The notes under the pieces: generated by a model | What the model saw: the letters and a program-made list of their open reading frames with translations, nothing else | Databases searched by the model: none | Told to the model about the DNA's origin: nothing | NCBI RefSeq assembly: GCF_963678975.1 | Contig: NC_089274.1 | Span: 49,980,900 to 50,044,899, forward strand | Source: Dysidea avara | Lineage: Eukaryota; Porifera; Demospongiae; Dictyoceratida; Dysideidae | Length of the DNA: 64,000 nt | Reading direction: 5' to 3' | Translations under genes and position numbers: made by a program | Shown: piece by piece, positions 42,201-52,486 of the stretch | Numbering within the stretch: the first letter of the stretch is position 1 | Layout of the letters: each line of letters opens with the position of its first letter

Positions 42201-44632
42201 AATGCACAAACTGTTCTAATATTGGTCACTGAGTGAAGTACTGCTGTTCGATAATAAGTACTGTGTTCAAGAAATGGCAAATAATGAGGTCTGCGGTTTA
42301 GCCAATAATGCAGTGTGCTGCCCAAAGACACCAAATGCTGCTCTATCGAATAGTCTGAACCGGAAGCTGGTATGGTGAGGAAATATAAGTGCTTTTTGAA
42401 ATCAGTTCAATAAATGGCGACAAGAGTCCATAATAAAGGATTCTTTACTATGAACTCTTGATGGCGACTTACGCTAGACTTACTGTTAGCTTTCTTTCTG
42501 GACAAGACAGGTGTCATGGCACTGATGCATTAACGTGTGGCACTGACACTATCAACTTGAAGAATGAATCTCAACATAGTTTGCCACTTCTTTCGCTCTT
42601 TCTTTACCTGGTTTGCTCAGGGAGGTTTTCTAAAGTACATAGAATGAACAAACATTGGTTTCTCCGATATTTACAGCAGCTCTTCATTTCTCACATACTA
42701 CTTTTATATGGTAAAACACTTGCTCACGTGGGTGCAGAAAGATGTATAGAAACATACATCATACATACACCTAATTTCCAGAGTAAGGGAGAGCCCACAG
42801 TCAGCACTTAGAGGTACTTACTATGTTTACAGGTGATGGAGAAGCTGCATAGGGTGGTTTCGTATATTACTTTACCAAATGCATGGCCAATGCTCTTCCA
42901 TTCATGGAACTTCCACAAATCTGCCACTGATACGCATGCAAGCACGCATGCACACACTCTGCACACTTACACTGCAAGAAGGACAAGTCAATTTTCTTCT
43001 CCTCTGAACTGGACCAGTTTTAACTGGAGCCTTTTTAGGTCTAGTGAACCTACTCCACCAAGAGCCCCCCTGCACCTCAGTGTTTTCCTTGGGCTCCACC
43101 TCCACTTCGGTAGTTGGGGCTGAGGACACATCAATCTCCTTGTGACACACGCAGAAGATATTGTTCCCTGGTGGCTGGTAACAGATCACAGCCTGGTGTT
43201 GGAACTCCTCATACTACAACACAGGGACACACAGTTACACTGACACATTATAGTATATTGGAGAGCAGAGTGACTTACAAACTTCTTATTCACCATATAG
43301 AAATGGTGTGGGTCTCTTACTGGACAATTAACACAGTCGGGGACTATATATACACACACACAAGTGAGTTACCATGACAACACACCAGTAAATACCTGGG
43401 CAGTAAATGGAATAGCCAACGTCATCAAAGACTTTAAACTTTTTATTGTTCATCTGAAACTGACAGTAGCCACTGAAGCACATCATACACACGGTGTGGA
43501 GAGCATCACAACAAAACACAAACATTACTGGCCTGGAAACACAAAATAACACTTAGGACTAAACTGTACATTTCTCACTTGGCATTATTACACTTCATAC
43601 AAGGAATATTGTTGGTGTTTCTCTGCAAGTGTTTCAGTACAGCTGCACTGTTACCACAAGCCTTACACTGGTACCTCACATGAGCCGTCACCTTCTACAG
43701 GGATTGAACATAGTGATATACACTTGTATAGTTTGTTGGTTAACCTCCTTATTGGATGGGCAGTTAGTAGCAAGACACTGTCCCTGTACATTGCGTTGCA
43801 CTTCAAACATTGAAGGAGCAGCACTGACAGAATCATCTCGAGCAAAGTTGTTTTTCTATTGTTAGTTAATAGAACAAGGGGGTGACACACAGGCACTCTG
43901 TAGGTAGATCTGCAACTGTGGTAAAACTCTAAGTCAAAGGTCAAGGCCACCAAATTGTGCCAAGTCAATGGTAAAAACTTCCCACCCACAATTGAAAAGT
44001 ACTGAAATAGTGTCGTTAAGTCACCAGTCAAAGACTGGAAAAGGCTCTTAGTGCCAGGTCAAAGTGAAATTTCAATGGGTCGAGACTTTGACTGCGGTTT
44101 CAGATCTAGCTACAGCGTGTACCTCTCCTTTGCAAAATGTTACCACACTGTACACACTTACCCCATCACATTTGCTACACACTAGCAATTGCCTGCCCTC
44201 TGAAACTCCTTCACATTCTTTACAGTAGACATACGCTTGTTCTACGCAACTGTTTTAACAATTTCACAACGTTATTCATGCTAACCTTGCACCTCGCCTT
44301 GCACAGAACTTAACTCCCGGGTGAGCCGTTTGTTTTCCTCAACGTTCAGCTGTACCAGATGTAGGTCAGTGGCTGACTTACTACTAATCGCCTCCTAAAA
44401 CGGCATAATGGATCGTATCACGGACAAGACAGCCTACCTGAATGTTCACTTCCGGCTTTATCACTTGGCCGCACCAGAGGGCAGACAAGCGTTCTGCAGG
44501 CACGTTTATAAGTTTAGCCGCTTGAGCGATCACATCTCTTGTTTTCATTCCTGGTCGCAAGTTCACGTTAAACTTCTTCCCTTCATAAGTGCAGCACACT
44601 AGTTGCAGGTTTGCTTGCATAGAAGTTGCCAT
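38881..44632 (-). CDS. PRKN: Parkin-like E3: Ubl-RING0-RING1-IBR, no RING2 found
   Basis: Exons, 5' to 3': 44632-44438, 44394-44286, 44241-44162, 43855-43745, 43694-43579, 43532-43396, 43343-43279, 43213-42971, 39055-38978, 38931-38881; all phases agree, about 394 residues (human parkin 465). Ubl: LQLVCCTYEGKKFNVNLRPG to ATDLHLVQL, with Thr where human parkin has the PINK1 site Ser65. RING0: YVYCKECEGV, LLVCSKCDG, RDDSVSAAPS, then YQCKACGNSAAVLKHL. RING1: IPCMKCNNAKPVMFVFCCDA, LHTVCMMCFSGYC, YSIYCPVPDC. The IBR is split by a roughly 50-residue basic/acidic insertion and rebuilt across the 42970-39056 intron: LTCPSCS joined to QAYCMECKSIWHDTEKC keeps the C-x4-C-x2-C-x4-H spacing. The last exon reads EFEIYPPWEKVAHWPK-stop. 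No RING2 (catalytic Cys) lies in the 307 bp before ATPAF2. Identity is strong; the last exon is less certain. Confidence 0.85.
39214..39288. repeat. GT microsatellite, about 35 repeats
   Basis: A nearly pure GT tract with one GC near its end, in the long intron of the parkin-like gene. Likely length-polymorphic. Confidence 0.97.
39927..40560. mobile_element. Composite element body, reverse orientation
   Basis: Begins with the reversed end CAGTACGATAGTAACTGTAT and GTAGGGACCAC and follows the body to about 40560, where homology stops before a hairpin. In the parkin-like intron. Confidence 0.65.
40796..41870. mobile_element. Composite hairpin-plus-body element, copy C
   Basis: Hairpin 40796-41053 (GAGTAGGGACCATAGCAT arms) plus body to 41866, ending GTGGTCCCTACTATACAG then a TACTACCGTACTG sequence. 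This is the most complete copy after 26884-28020 and lies in the parkin-like intron. Confidence 0.7.
42421..42460. mobile_element. 40-bp minimal foldback element with 7-bp duplication
   Basis: CAAGAGTCCATAATAAAGGA followed by TTCTTTACTATGAACTCTTG. Flanks are ATGGCGA at 42414-42420 and 42461-42467. Ends and duplication length match the 460-bp and 1016-bp members of the CAAGAGTT family. Confidence 0.85.
43898..44115. mobile_element. Small MITE in intron 3 of the parkin-like gene
   Basis: Ends CTGTAGGTAGATCTGC and, reversed, CTGTAGCTAGATCTG. The body has GTCAAAGGTCAAGGCCACCA-like GGTCAA repeats. It fills most of the 306-bp intron. A larger relative is at 60087-61109. Confidence 0.7.
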
Positions 44633-45240
44633 TTTAACGCGATGGTCCGGATAACAAATCCGCGTCCTGTACTAGGAATCTTCTATTGAACGGACGCGCT
44701 ACAATACGACAAGAGTTCTCGAATTTATACAAAGTGTTCCTTTGTTGTATGACAGAGCAACTTAATACCTCCGGGGGGGGAATCAGAGGGGAAGTTTTCT
44801 CTCCACTCTTATCACGTGCAAAAATGTCATCACACCAGCTACTGTAGCGTAACGTGATTACATTACGTGTCACGTGTTCAAACCAGAGTGTTCAAATGGA
44901 AGCAAAAAAATCTGTAGATATCTATGTTGCCATCGTGTACAAGACCATAGGTTTTGTGTTCCTTAATATTGTGCGTCAAACATAGGTTGTAGGCATTCTA
45001 CCGTGCTGGGTGCACTACCAGCAATTTCTCCAACTCAGTGATGCTTCACCTGTTTAATATCTATTTCTCACCTTGCCACGCCCACCTTATGGTTTCATAT
45101 TGTGTGCGTGAGGACAAACTTCAGTTCTATATGTTTTTTTTGCATGTTATCTAGGTCCAGTCATGGATTTTTTCTCCCTTCTCCAACTTTTCAAGCACAC
45201 CTAATGTAGCTAAAGTCTTTGAGCAGGCTGTAGGACCAGG
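44633..45240. other. Upstream region of the parkin-like gene
   Basis: No gene recognised. It should contain the parkin-like promoter. Three CACGTG/TCACGTG-type E-box sites lie between 44810 and 44880 (CACGTGCA, TTACGTGTCACGTG). No TATA box was assigned. Confidence 0.4.
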
Positions 45241-45300
45241 TGTCCTACAGACCTTCAGCACTTGTGCTGTAAAGCATTAATAATAATTAAAAAAAAAATC
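45241..45300 (+). repeat. 3' tail of a non-LTR-type repeat, second copy
   Basis: TCCTACAGACCTTCAGCAC and the following CTTGTGCTGTAAAG match the first bases of the window, followed by ATTAATAATAATT and an A tract. Confidence 0.5.
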
Positions 45301-45842
45301 ATCAGTAATGCCGGTTCTCTCTTGTAAGGACTCAAGAGGGATCACGTGAGGAGTCAGTGGGATCACGCGTCGAACACGTTGTTGATTTAGACTGAACAAG
45401 GACCCTTGTTGCTGGTGTGTTGTATATTTGTTATTGATTTTTAACTACTACACTATACTTAGGTTTAGCATGACACACTAAACTTATCAAAAATGTTCCG
45501 AGATTTAATCTGAGAGTGGTTAATATGTAAAGTTTTCCCAGGTTAAAAATTACAAATGCAAACCTAAAAGTGCTCCCAGTATATTTTATAGTGATGGCTA
45601 TTCAATATCTGAGAGCCCAAGTATAGAAAAAAGCATGCTTAACTCTCAAAATTGTCCTTAAATTCCATTTCAAAATGTATAATTTTGTAAAATTTCTACT
45701 TTCAAAATGGCATGCACAGCCATCCCAACTACCCCCCAGATATAATATCAGAAAGCCTGATATTAAATAAAACTTCTTGTTTTGCCATAACCATGAAAAT
45801 GCCCTAGTATTTAATTTCAAACACCCTAAGTTTTAGTATTAA

Positions 45843-45886
45843 CAAGAGTTAATAATAGGAGAGACCTCTCCTATTATTAACTCTTG
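45843..45886. mobile_element. 44-bp perfect hairpin element with 7-bp duplication
   Basis: Two 21-bp perfect arms (CAAGAGTTAATAATAGGAGA plus G) are separated by AC. The flanking direct repeat is GTATTAA (45836-45842, 45887-45893). It is the cleanest small member of the CAAGAGTT family. Confidence 0.9.
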
Positions 45887-45924
45887 GTATTAATATGGAC
45901 AATGTACAATCATTACAGATAACT

Positions 45925-46225
45925 TAAAGTTAATAGGCCGAGAGTCTTTTAGTCTGTCCATATCCAATTTGATGCCAGTAATTATCTAAATTGTTCTTAA
46001 ACTTATTTAAACTATCTGACGCAATCACATATAGGGGAAGGGAATTTCACTGATTTACAATTTGGTTAGTAAAGAAATTTAATCTTGGGTTGATCCTGGA
46101 GTGGTGCTTAAATACTTTCTGATGATGTCCTCTAGTAATACTATCAACAATGGTGAAGAATGGGTCTGGTGAAACTCTATACAAATGGTTAACTATTTTA
46201 TATGTTTTAAATTATTTCTTGGAAG
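45925..46225 (-). pseudogene. 3' end of a LINE ORF2
   Basis: The reversed reading includes HLYRVSPDPFFTIVD, RGHHQKVFKHHSRI, NFFTNQIVNQ and SLPLYVIASDSLNKFKNNL, the C-terminal tail that follows RT in CR1/Jockey-like LINEs (the F-NRIVN-WN-LP pattern). One TGA replaces Trp in the QWN motif, so it is dead. Confidence 0.7.
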
Positions 46226-46268
46226 ACATATACATTATGTCATCACTACTGTGCACTTGTTGTGACCC

Positions 46269-46385
46269 GTACACGTATGGGATATCCCATATGTGTATAC
46301 CTATACGGGCTTCCTATACGCATATGGGGTATTCCGTACGCATATGGAATACCTATATGCATACAGGGCACCTATACGCATGTGG
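46269..46385. repeat. Array of alternating purine-pyrimidine 10-12-mers, about 20-bp spacing
   Basis: Cores at 46269 (GTACACGTAT), 46289 (ATATGTGTATAC), 46315 (TATACGCATAT), 46335 (GTACGCATAT), 46354 (TATATGCATAC) and 46374 (TATACGCATG) are enclosed by CC/GG that pair, for example GGTATTCC...GGAATACC. The block starts GTGACC and ends GGTCAC. Similar cores occur at 49855 and 49886. Confidence 0.75.
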
Positions 46386-46419
46386 GTCACTAGCTTAAAT
46401 CGATCTATTAGCTAAATCC

Positions 46420-48115
46420 TTCATTCAAGGAGACAAAAATTCATTAATAAACTTAGGCGTGATCATACAGACATCAATACTCTTCGTGTTAATGATGAAA
46501 TACTTACTTCTCCTGTAGACAAAGCAAAGGCACTAAACCACAACTTTTACACACGAAAATGCTCATATTCCTACTTTACACTCCAACCAGTTTCCCAAGA
46601 TCCAATATATCAATTTCTCTACTCATGGTATTGAATGTATATTGGAAAAACTGGATCCCAGTAAATCCGCTGGTCCAGATACTATCCCTACACGTATTCT
46701 CAAATTATGTGCTGCAGAAATCTCCCCAATATTGCAAATTATTTTCACCCAATCATTTAACAAAGGGATCCTTCCTAGTGACTGGCTCCAAGCTAATATC
46801 GTATCTGTTTATAAGAAAGGGGATCAATCCATGCCAGTAAATTGTAGACCCATCTCACTGACATCTGTATGTTGTAAGGTGATGGAACACATAATTTACC
46901 ACTCTATATAATGTCACACCTAGAGAAGAATAACATACTTAACTCTTTCCAACTTGGATTCAGATCAGGACACTCATGCACCACCCAGCTGCTTAGCATT
47001 ATCGAAGAATTAGCTAATAGTATAGATAGCCACAAACAAGTGGATGTACTCTTCTTAGATTTTGCTAAGGCTTTCGACAATACCCCACCAACGCCTGCTT
47101 AAGAAATTGCAATATTATGGAATAGATGACAGGATACATTGCTGGATTTCTGAATGGCTGACAAAACGAACACAAAGAGTACTGGTGAATGGTAATGAAT
47201 CTGATTTTGTTTCAGTTATTTCTGGTGTCCCTCAAGGTACTGTATTAGGGCCCCTTATGTTCTTACTATATATAAACGATATTAACAGTAACATCTTGTC
47301 ATCTATTCGACTTTTTGCGGATGATTGTGTTGTCTACTGAACAATCAGTAATGAAGATGACGTGGTTCTGTTGCAGAAAGATATTGATGAAATTTCTAGA
47401 TGGGTACAGAGGTGGCAGATGAAGTTTAATATCAACAAATGTGTCTTACTGAGATTTATGAGACGTCATCTACCTCTCATAAATAACTATACTTTAAACA
47501 ACCAGACCATCAAATCCAGCAACACATACAATTATTTAGGGATACTTCTAGACAATTCACTCTCATGGCCGCCTCACATTAATAACATTACAAACAAACC
47601 CACCAGGATGTTGAATTTTACAAAAAGAAATCTAAGTAAATGTAACAGCAAGGTAAAATCAGACGCTTACACAACACTTGTGCGACCAATTCTTGAATGT
47701 GCTACTCAAGTCTGGGATCCACATCAACAGAACTTAATTTACAAACTTGAAATGGCTCAGAGGCGAGCAGCAAGGTGGGTGCAGTCAGATTACAGTTTTC
47801 AGAGTAGTATAACAACAATGCTATAGACAATCTTAATTGGACCACACTGGAACAGTGACGTAAAACATTTAGATTATCTTTACTTCACAGAATTACTCAC
47901 CAGCAGGAGCCAGCATTACAAATACCCAATTACTTTCTGCCACAATTCACCAGCACAAGACAACACCACCCACTCAGACTCATACTGCCAGCAGCCAACA
48001 CCACCAAATACCAAATGAATTATTTTTACAGAGCTATTAAAGAATGGAACAATCTACCCTCCTTATGCTATGACAAAGACTTTGTAATAAACTCTAGCTA
48101 GTTATCTGTAAATAT
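46420..48115 (+). pseudogene. LINE (CR1/Jockey-type) ORF2, RT region, disabled
   Basis: Frames chain with frameshifts and stops. About 46640-46910 reads KSAGPDTIPTRILKLCA, IFTQSFNKGILPSDW, NCRPISLTSVCCKVME. 46911-47102 reads NSFQLGFRSGHSCTTQLL and VDVLFLDFAKAFD. 47062-47340 reads SGVPQGTVLGPLMFLLYIND and RLFADDCVVY (active-site FADD) then a TGA. 47362-47826 is the thumb, NINKCVLLRF to RPILECATQVWDPHQ. About 47827-48100 is the C-terminal tail with RAIKEWNNLPS. No endonuclease domain is present upstream, so it is 5' truncated as well. Confidence 0.88.
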
Positions 48116-48439
48116 CCCCCAACCATTTTTATATCTTTTTTATTGGATGTAATCAGCATTTTGCTGCCTTCCAATTCATAGTATCATAATCATAAACCAA
48201 CTAGCTAGCTAGCTACAGAGCTACTCAAGTCCTGACAGTTTCATGCATGCATACAGTGGCGAATCTAGTTAGTTTCGACATAATCTTGAACTACATGCAG
48301 CTTTAATTGTATACAGTGTGTGCGAGAGTGAACTACAAATAATTGTGTTGAGTCACTAATCAGAGTTAATTGTGTTAATTGAAAGTGTGGAAATTAGTTG
48401 AAACTGGAACGGCTGAACATCAATAACAGATAGACAGTA

Positions 48440-49690
48440 TGAAAGTTGCAGGGTAAATCAGGATTAAGAATTCTTCCTGAAGATAGTTTATAAATGTTGC
48501 TTAAGTTGATGTACTAAAGAGATGTGTTGATTACTGGCAGATGGTTCCGCAGTCTGACAATTCTGCTGAAATAGAAGTGCTGATGTATAGAAGAAGGTGA
48601 TTTGGAATGAGCTATGATAACTTACTAGAGTTTCCAGGTCTTTTATTGCTTACAGCTATTTTCATTAGCAGCTTACTACTTATTTTATGCTGATGAATGT
48701 TAGATGATCAGATAGCTGCTTAGAGCACTTTACTAGAAACATTAGTCATTGAGTTCATAATGTGTAGTAATATGTGTACATTTGTGGTAGCAATTGTAGC
48801 TGTTCAAGTTGAGTTTTTAAATTCATACAGTTATTTACACAGCAAAAATAGTGCTCCAATACTATACCCCGTCTTTATAGTCAGTATTGAACCAACTTTT
48901 TCAAAATACTCCCTAAAAGTCCCTATAACAGGGAAAAATAGACCTCAAATCTATAATAATGACTCTAATGTTATTTACTATTGTAGGCTGTGGTCTGTTT
49001 TTTGGTTGAACTTACATAAAATATTTGGATTAGCTATTAGTTCCAAAACCGATACATGGACAGAATAAACACAGTCAGTATTTGTGTATAAATTATGTTG
49101 TGTTAAATGATTTCATTGTCCTGCATTGAATGCATTCCAATGTGAGTATATATGTCCTTGATTAACTGAGGACTCCATAGCTGAGAACAATAAAGCAACT
49201 GAGATCTGATTAAGGAAATGTATAATTGTTTTTCACCAGGGTAGTGTTTGCACATATCCCTAAAGGTATGATGCAGGGTTTGTTAGGTTTTTCCTGCAAT
49301 GTTTTTGTAGCTATATAGTGCTCTGACCACTGGGGGTTGTCAGGAAAAGTAATACCCAGGTCTTTGTGCAATGTTTTGTTTGGAGAGTTGAAGCTCTTGG
49401 CCAGAATTATAGATGAATAGCTAAATTCAGCTTTGTTGAAAGGAATATTAGTGTTGCAGCTTCAGAGTGAGATGATGTTAATGTTCTCTTGAAGTTGTAT
49501 GTCATTGGATATGAATTAATAATCTGCAGTCATTTAGTATCATCAGCAAACGAAAAGGAAGTTGAAGAGCGAATACTCTCTGGAAGATCATTGATAAAAA
49601 TGGTGGCCCACAGACACTACCTTGTGGTACTCCCCTTTCATCATGTACTGTAGCTTTGAGGCGTATTGATTTTTTTTGCAACAATTAAAT
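48440..49690 (-). pseudogene. Second LINE copy, opposite orientation, with a gap
   Basis: Reading the minus strand: 49684-49502 shows VHDERGVPQGSVCGP and a broken FADD region (FRLLMILNDCRLL). About 49330-49080 shows LIRSQLLYCSQLWSPQLIKD, a thumb motif. About 48560-48480 shows IVRLRNHLPVI, the C-terminal tail. About 48600-49060 between them does not match and looks like an insertion. Its 3' end faces the 3' end of the + strand LINE. Confidence 0.7.
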
Positions 49691-49854
49691 TTTCAGTTTC
49701 TCAGTGGAAACCTCAGAATCGCCCCTGACTGGCCTGGGCAGGGTCAGCAGCTAATCTGTATACACGTGCCATCTTTAGATCATATGCAGCTGGGGCGAGC
49801 TTGGGATGGCAGTCCGTCAAGCTCAGGTAGCCAAAATAAATAGGGGAGCTATCC

Positions 49855-49903
49855 CATACACGTATGGGACAAGTGATCAGCCCCATACGCGTACGGGGCA
49901 AAA
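49855..49903. repeat. Second small alternating purine-pyrimidine hairpin pair
   Basis: CCCATACACGTATGGG and CCCCATACGCGTACGGGG are two palindromes about 31 bp apart, the same type as at 46269-46385. Confidence 0.7.
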
Positions 49904-50064
49904 TACGAGTACAGTTCATAACACACTCATGCATCAAGCTCTACCACTGGCTTTACAAAAATCTAAATCAATACTCATGAGCCTTAAATGCCTAACCAGT
50001 TTGTCAACTATTTCAACTATTCTTAGGGTTAGGGTTTTTAGAGTTACCCTAAAAATTGGAGACG

Positions 50065-50155
50065 TTACTTTTGACATTCACACCTACAAAATAATGTAAA
50101 ATTCTGGTTGCTAGGGGCAACGGTTTAAAATTCCTTATTATGAAATTCATCTATT
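50065..50155. repeat. Dispersed repeat shared with 60320-60400
   Basis: Both contain ACACCTACAAA(A)TAATGT followed by GGTTGCTA(G/A)GGGCAACGGTT. They are about 90 bp in direct orientation and 10 kb apart. Confidence 0.7.
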
Positions 50156-50205
50156 CTCCGGGGTGGCGCTTATCGATTAGAGATTATAAGCGCCCACTCC
50201 GAAAG

Positions 50206-50483
50206 GGTCTGGTGAAATTCCCATACCATTTTTGTCCGAGAAATCACCAACTCTGGCGAGTGATAATTGGTGTTTAATAATTACACAAGAGGTGACGATT
50301 TGAGGTAAGCTTTGCTTTTGTAAAGTCTTTATTTTTTTTTTTGTAAAGTCTGTACTGTGCAGCCATAGAATGATATTTAATCGTCACCTTTTGTAAAATC
50401 TTATGTAAGTATTAAACACCAACTATCACTCGCCAGAGTTGGTGATTTCTCGGACAAAAATGGTATGGGCATTTCACCAGACC
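50206..50483. mobile_element. MITE with GGTCTGGTGAAAT ends
   Basis: Arms GGTCTGGTGAAATTCCCATA and GTCCGAGAAATCACCAACTC extend inward about 75 bp and are complementary to 50405-50483. It ends where the retroelement fragment starts. Confidence 0.8.
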
Positions 50484-50539
50484 ACTACATACAACGCTCG
50501 ATACAGTTGCACAACAATATGGCCGAAATACGGTATAAT

Positions 50540-52167
50540 CTTGTGAAGGAACAACTCAAGGAGATCCTCTCGCAATGGCAATGTATGCCCTGGCTGTGGT
50601 TCCCTTAATTAAAAGACTCCGTGTGGCAGTCCCCAGTGTTGGGCAGGTATGGTTTGCAGATAATGCCACAGCGGTGGGGAAACTGAAACTTTTGCATAAA
50701 TGGTGGCAGATACTATCCTCTTTGGGACCTAATTTCGGATATTTTTCTAATGCATCTAAGACAGTGTTGATTGTAAAGCCTCATTTGTTAACTATTGCAA
50801 AATCTATCTTTGCTGACACTGGTATGCAGATTACTGATCAGGGCCAGCGCCATCTTGGGGCTGCATTGGGCTCTCGAGAATTTGCAGAGGGGTTTGTGGC
50901 CAAGAAGGTTTGTTCTTGGTCCAGTGAAGTGCTTGCTTTGGCTGAGATTGCTACAGATCGTCCTCATGCGGCTTTTTGTGCTTTCACTCATGGGATGATA
51001 GGCCGGTGGGTATACATCATGAGGACCATCCCCAATGTCAGGCCCCTGTTTCAGCCTCTAGAGGATGCCATCCGTTTGAAGCTGATCCCTGCCCTCACTG
51101 GCCATGGTGCTTGTTCTGCCTTAGAGCGTGATGTGCTCTCTCTACCCTGCCGCCTAGGTGGCTTGGGTATTGTCAATCCTGTAGACATTGCTGATTCTCA
51201 GTTTACTGCATCTATCAAAATCACACACTCTCTGAGATCTTTGATTGTTGCTCAGAATCTACTAGCCCCTCTACCCGACGTTAGTTCTATCAAGGCTCAG
51301 ATTCATCAGGATCATCGCTCTACTTTGAGGGGGAGGGCTTCTACGATCAAATCTAATCTTTTGTCACAATCCCAAAGAGTTTTAGACCTGAACAGTGAAC
51401 CGGGTGCTTCTGCCTGGCTGACAGCATTGCCTTTAGCAGAGCAGGGATTCCATCTGATGAAGCAAGAATTTTGGGATGCCTTGCATCTTAGATATGGCTG
51501 GAAGCTCCTGAACATACCCAGTCACTGTGTTTGTAGGGTCCCATTTTCTGCGGATCATGCTATGATTTGCAGACATGGAGGCCTCACATTTGTTCGCCAC
51601 AATGGTTTGCGAAACATCACTGCAGAGTGGCTTTCCAAGACATGTCATGGTGTGGCCCTTGAGCCACCTTTACAGCCACTTACTGGGGAGATCATTGCAC
51701 CTAAGACTGCCAACTGTCAGGATGAGGCTAGGGCAGACATACATGCTAGGGGATTCTGGGGGCAGCAGCAAAGTGCCTTTTTTGACGAAAGGGTGTTTCA
51801 TCCTAATGCACCGAGCTACTGCAACACCAGTGTCCCCTCTTTGCATCGACGTCACGAGGCACAGAAGAAACGTGAGTATGGTGACCGTGTCAGAGAGGTT
51901 GAGCAGGCCTCCTTCACTCCCCTTGTGTTTGCGACCACTGGAGGTATGGGAAGGGAGGCAATAGTTTTCTACCGTCGTTTGGCTGACCATCTATCTCGCC
52001 GCGGCTCTACTAGTTACAGTCAGACTCTGGCTTTTACCCGATGCACATTGTCTTTTTCTCTACTTCGGTCAGTTACAATGTGCATACGTGGAAGTAGGTC
52101 CATCTCGCATCGCTCCTCTGATGCCTCTCTTGAGATGGGCCGCATTGATGAGCACAGGGACTTTTAA
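50540..52167 (+). pseudogene. Retroelement 3' half: RT palm to restriction-like endonuclease
   Basis: A continuous frame of about 530 codons. The start reads GTTQGDPLAMAMYAL, an RT motif; an upstream in-frame stop and the adjacent MITE show 5' truncation. The active site reads VWFADNATAVGKL, so the second catalytic Asp is Asn. The thumb has LPCRLGGLGIVNPVD. The C-terminal part has CVCRVPFSADHAMICRHGGL (a C-x-C...H...C zinc knuckle) and DEARADIHARGFWGQQQ then AFFDERVFHPNAPS, a restriction-like endonuclease core. The last 80 residues read through into low similarity. It is the same broad class as 21590-23940 but another lineage. Confidence 0.82.
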
Positions 52168-52486
52168 ACTTTCAGCAATCTGGTTCTTTTTATTCAGTTG
52201 TCCAGCACGTGCTTTCTTTGTGCTGTGGGTGGTAGGCAAGGGCAGTCCATCCAGCCCGGGAAAAAAAACAAAAAAAAAAAACGGTATAATAATCGAGGAA
52301 TTACGATGCCTATTTTTGTTACTATGGAGATGGAATATCTCTATAGGCGGCGGAAAGGGGTAGACTAGAAAGGAGGGGTGGGGCTGAAAAAAATCGAGAT
52401 ACTCTAATAGAGCAGTCACTCTAACAAAGCAATCTAGATATAGCTCAATATGTGGAATCACCAGGTCCCATTTTAAGCTGAAGTTA

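Noticed and set aside
42876..42926. A phase-0 51-bp candidate exon (WQICGSSMNGRALAMHL) in the parkin-like gene
   Set aside because: It has GT/AG edges and a 44-bp intron before it, but including it would destroy the IBR C-x4-C spacing that direct splicing of 42971 to 39055 gives exactly.
46150..46180. GGGTCTGGTGAAACTCTATACAAA as a MITE terminus like that at 58895
   Set aside because: Here it is antisense coding sequence of the LINE tail (YRVSPDPFF). The resemblance to the MITE end is noted but no inverted partner exists nearby.
50022..50036. Telomere-like TTAGGGTTAGGG
   Set aside because: Only two repeats, followed by unrelated text; chance occurrence is enough.
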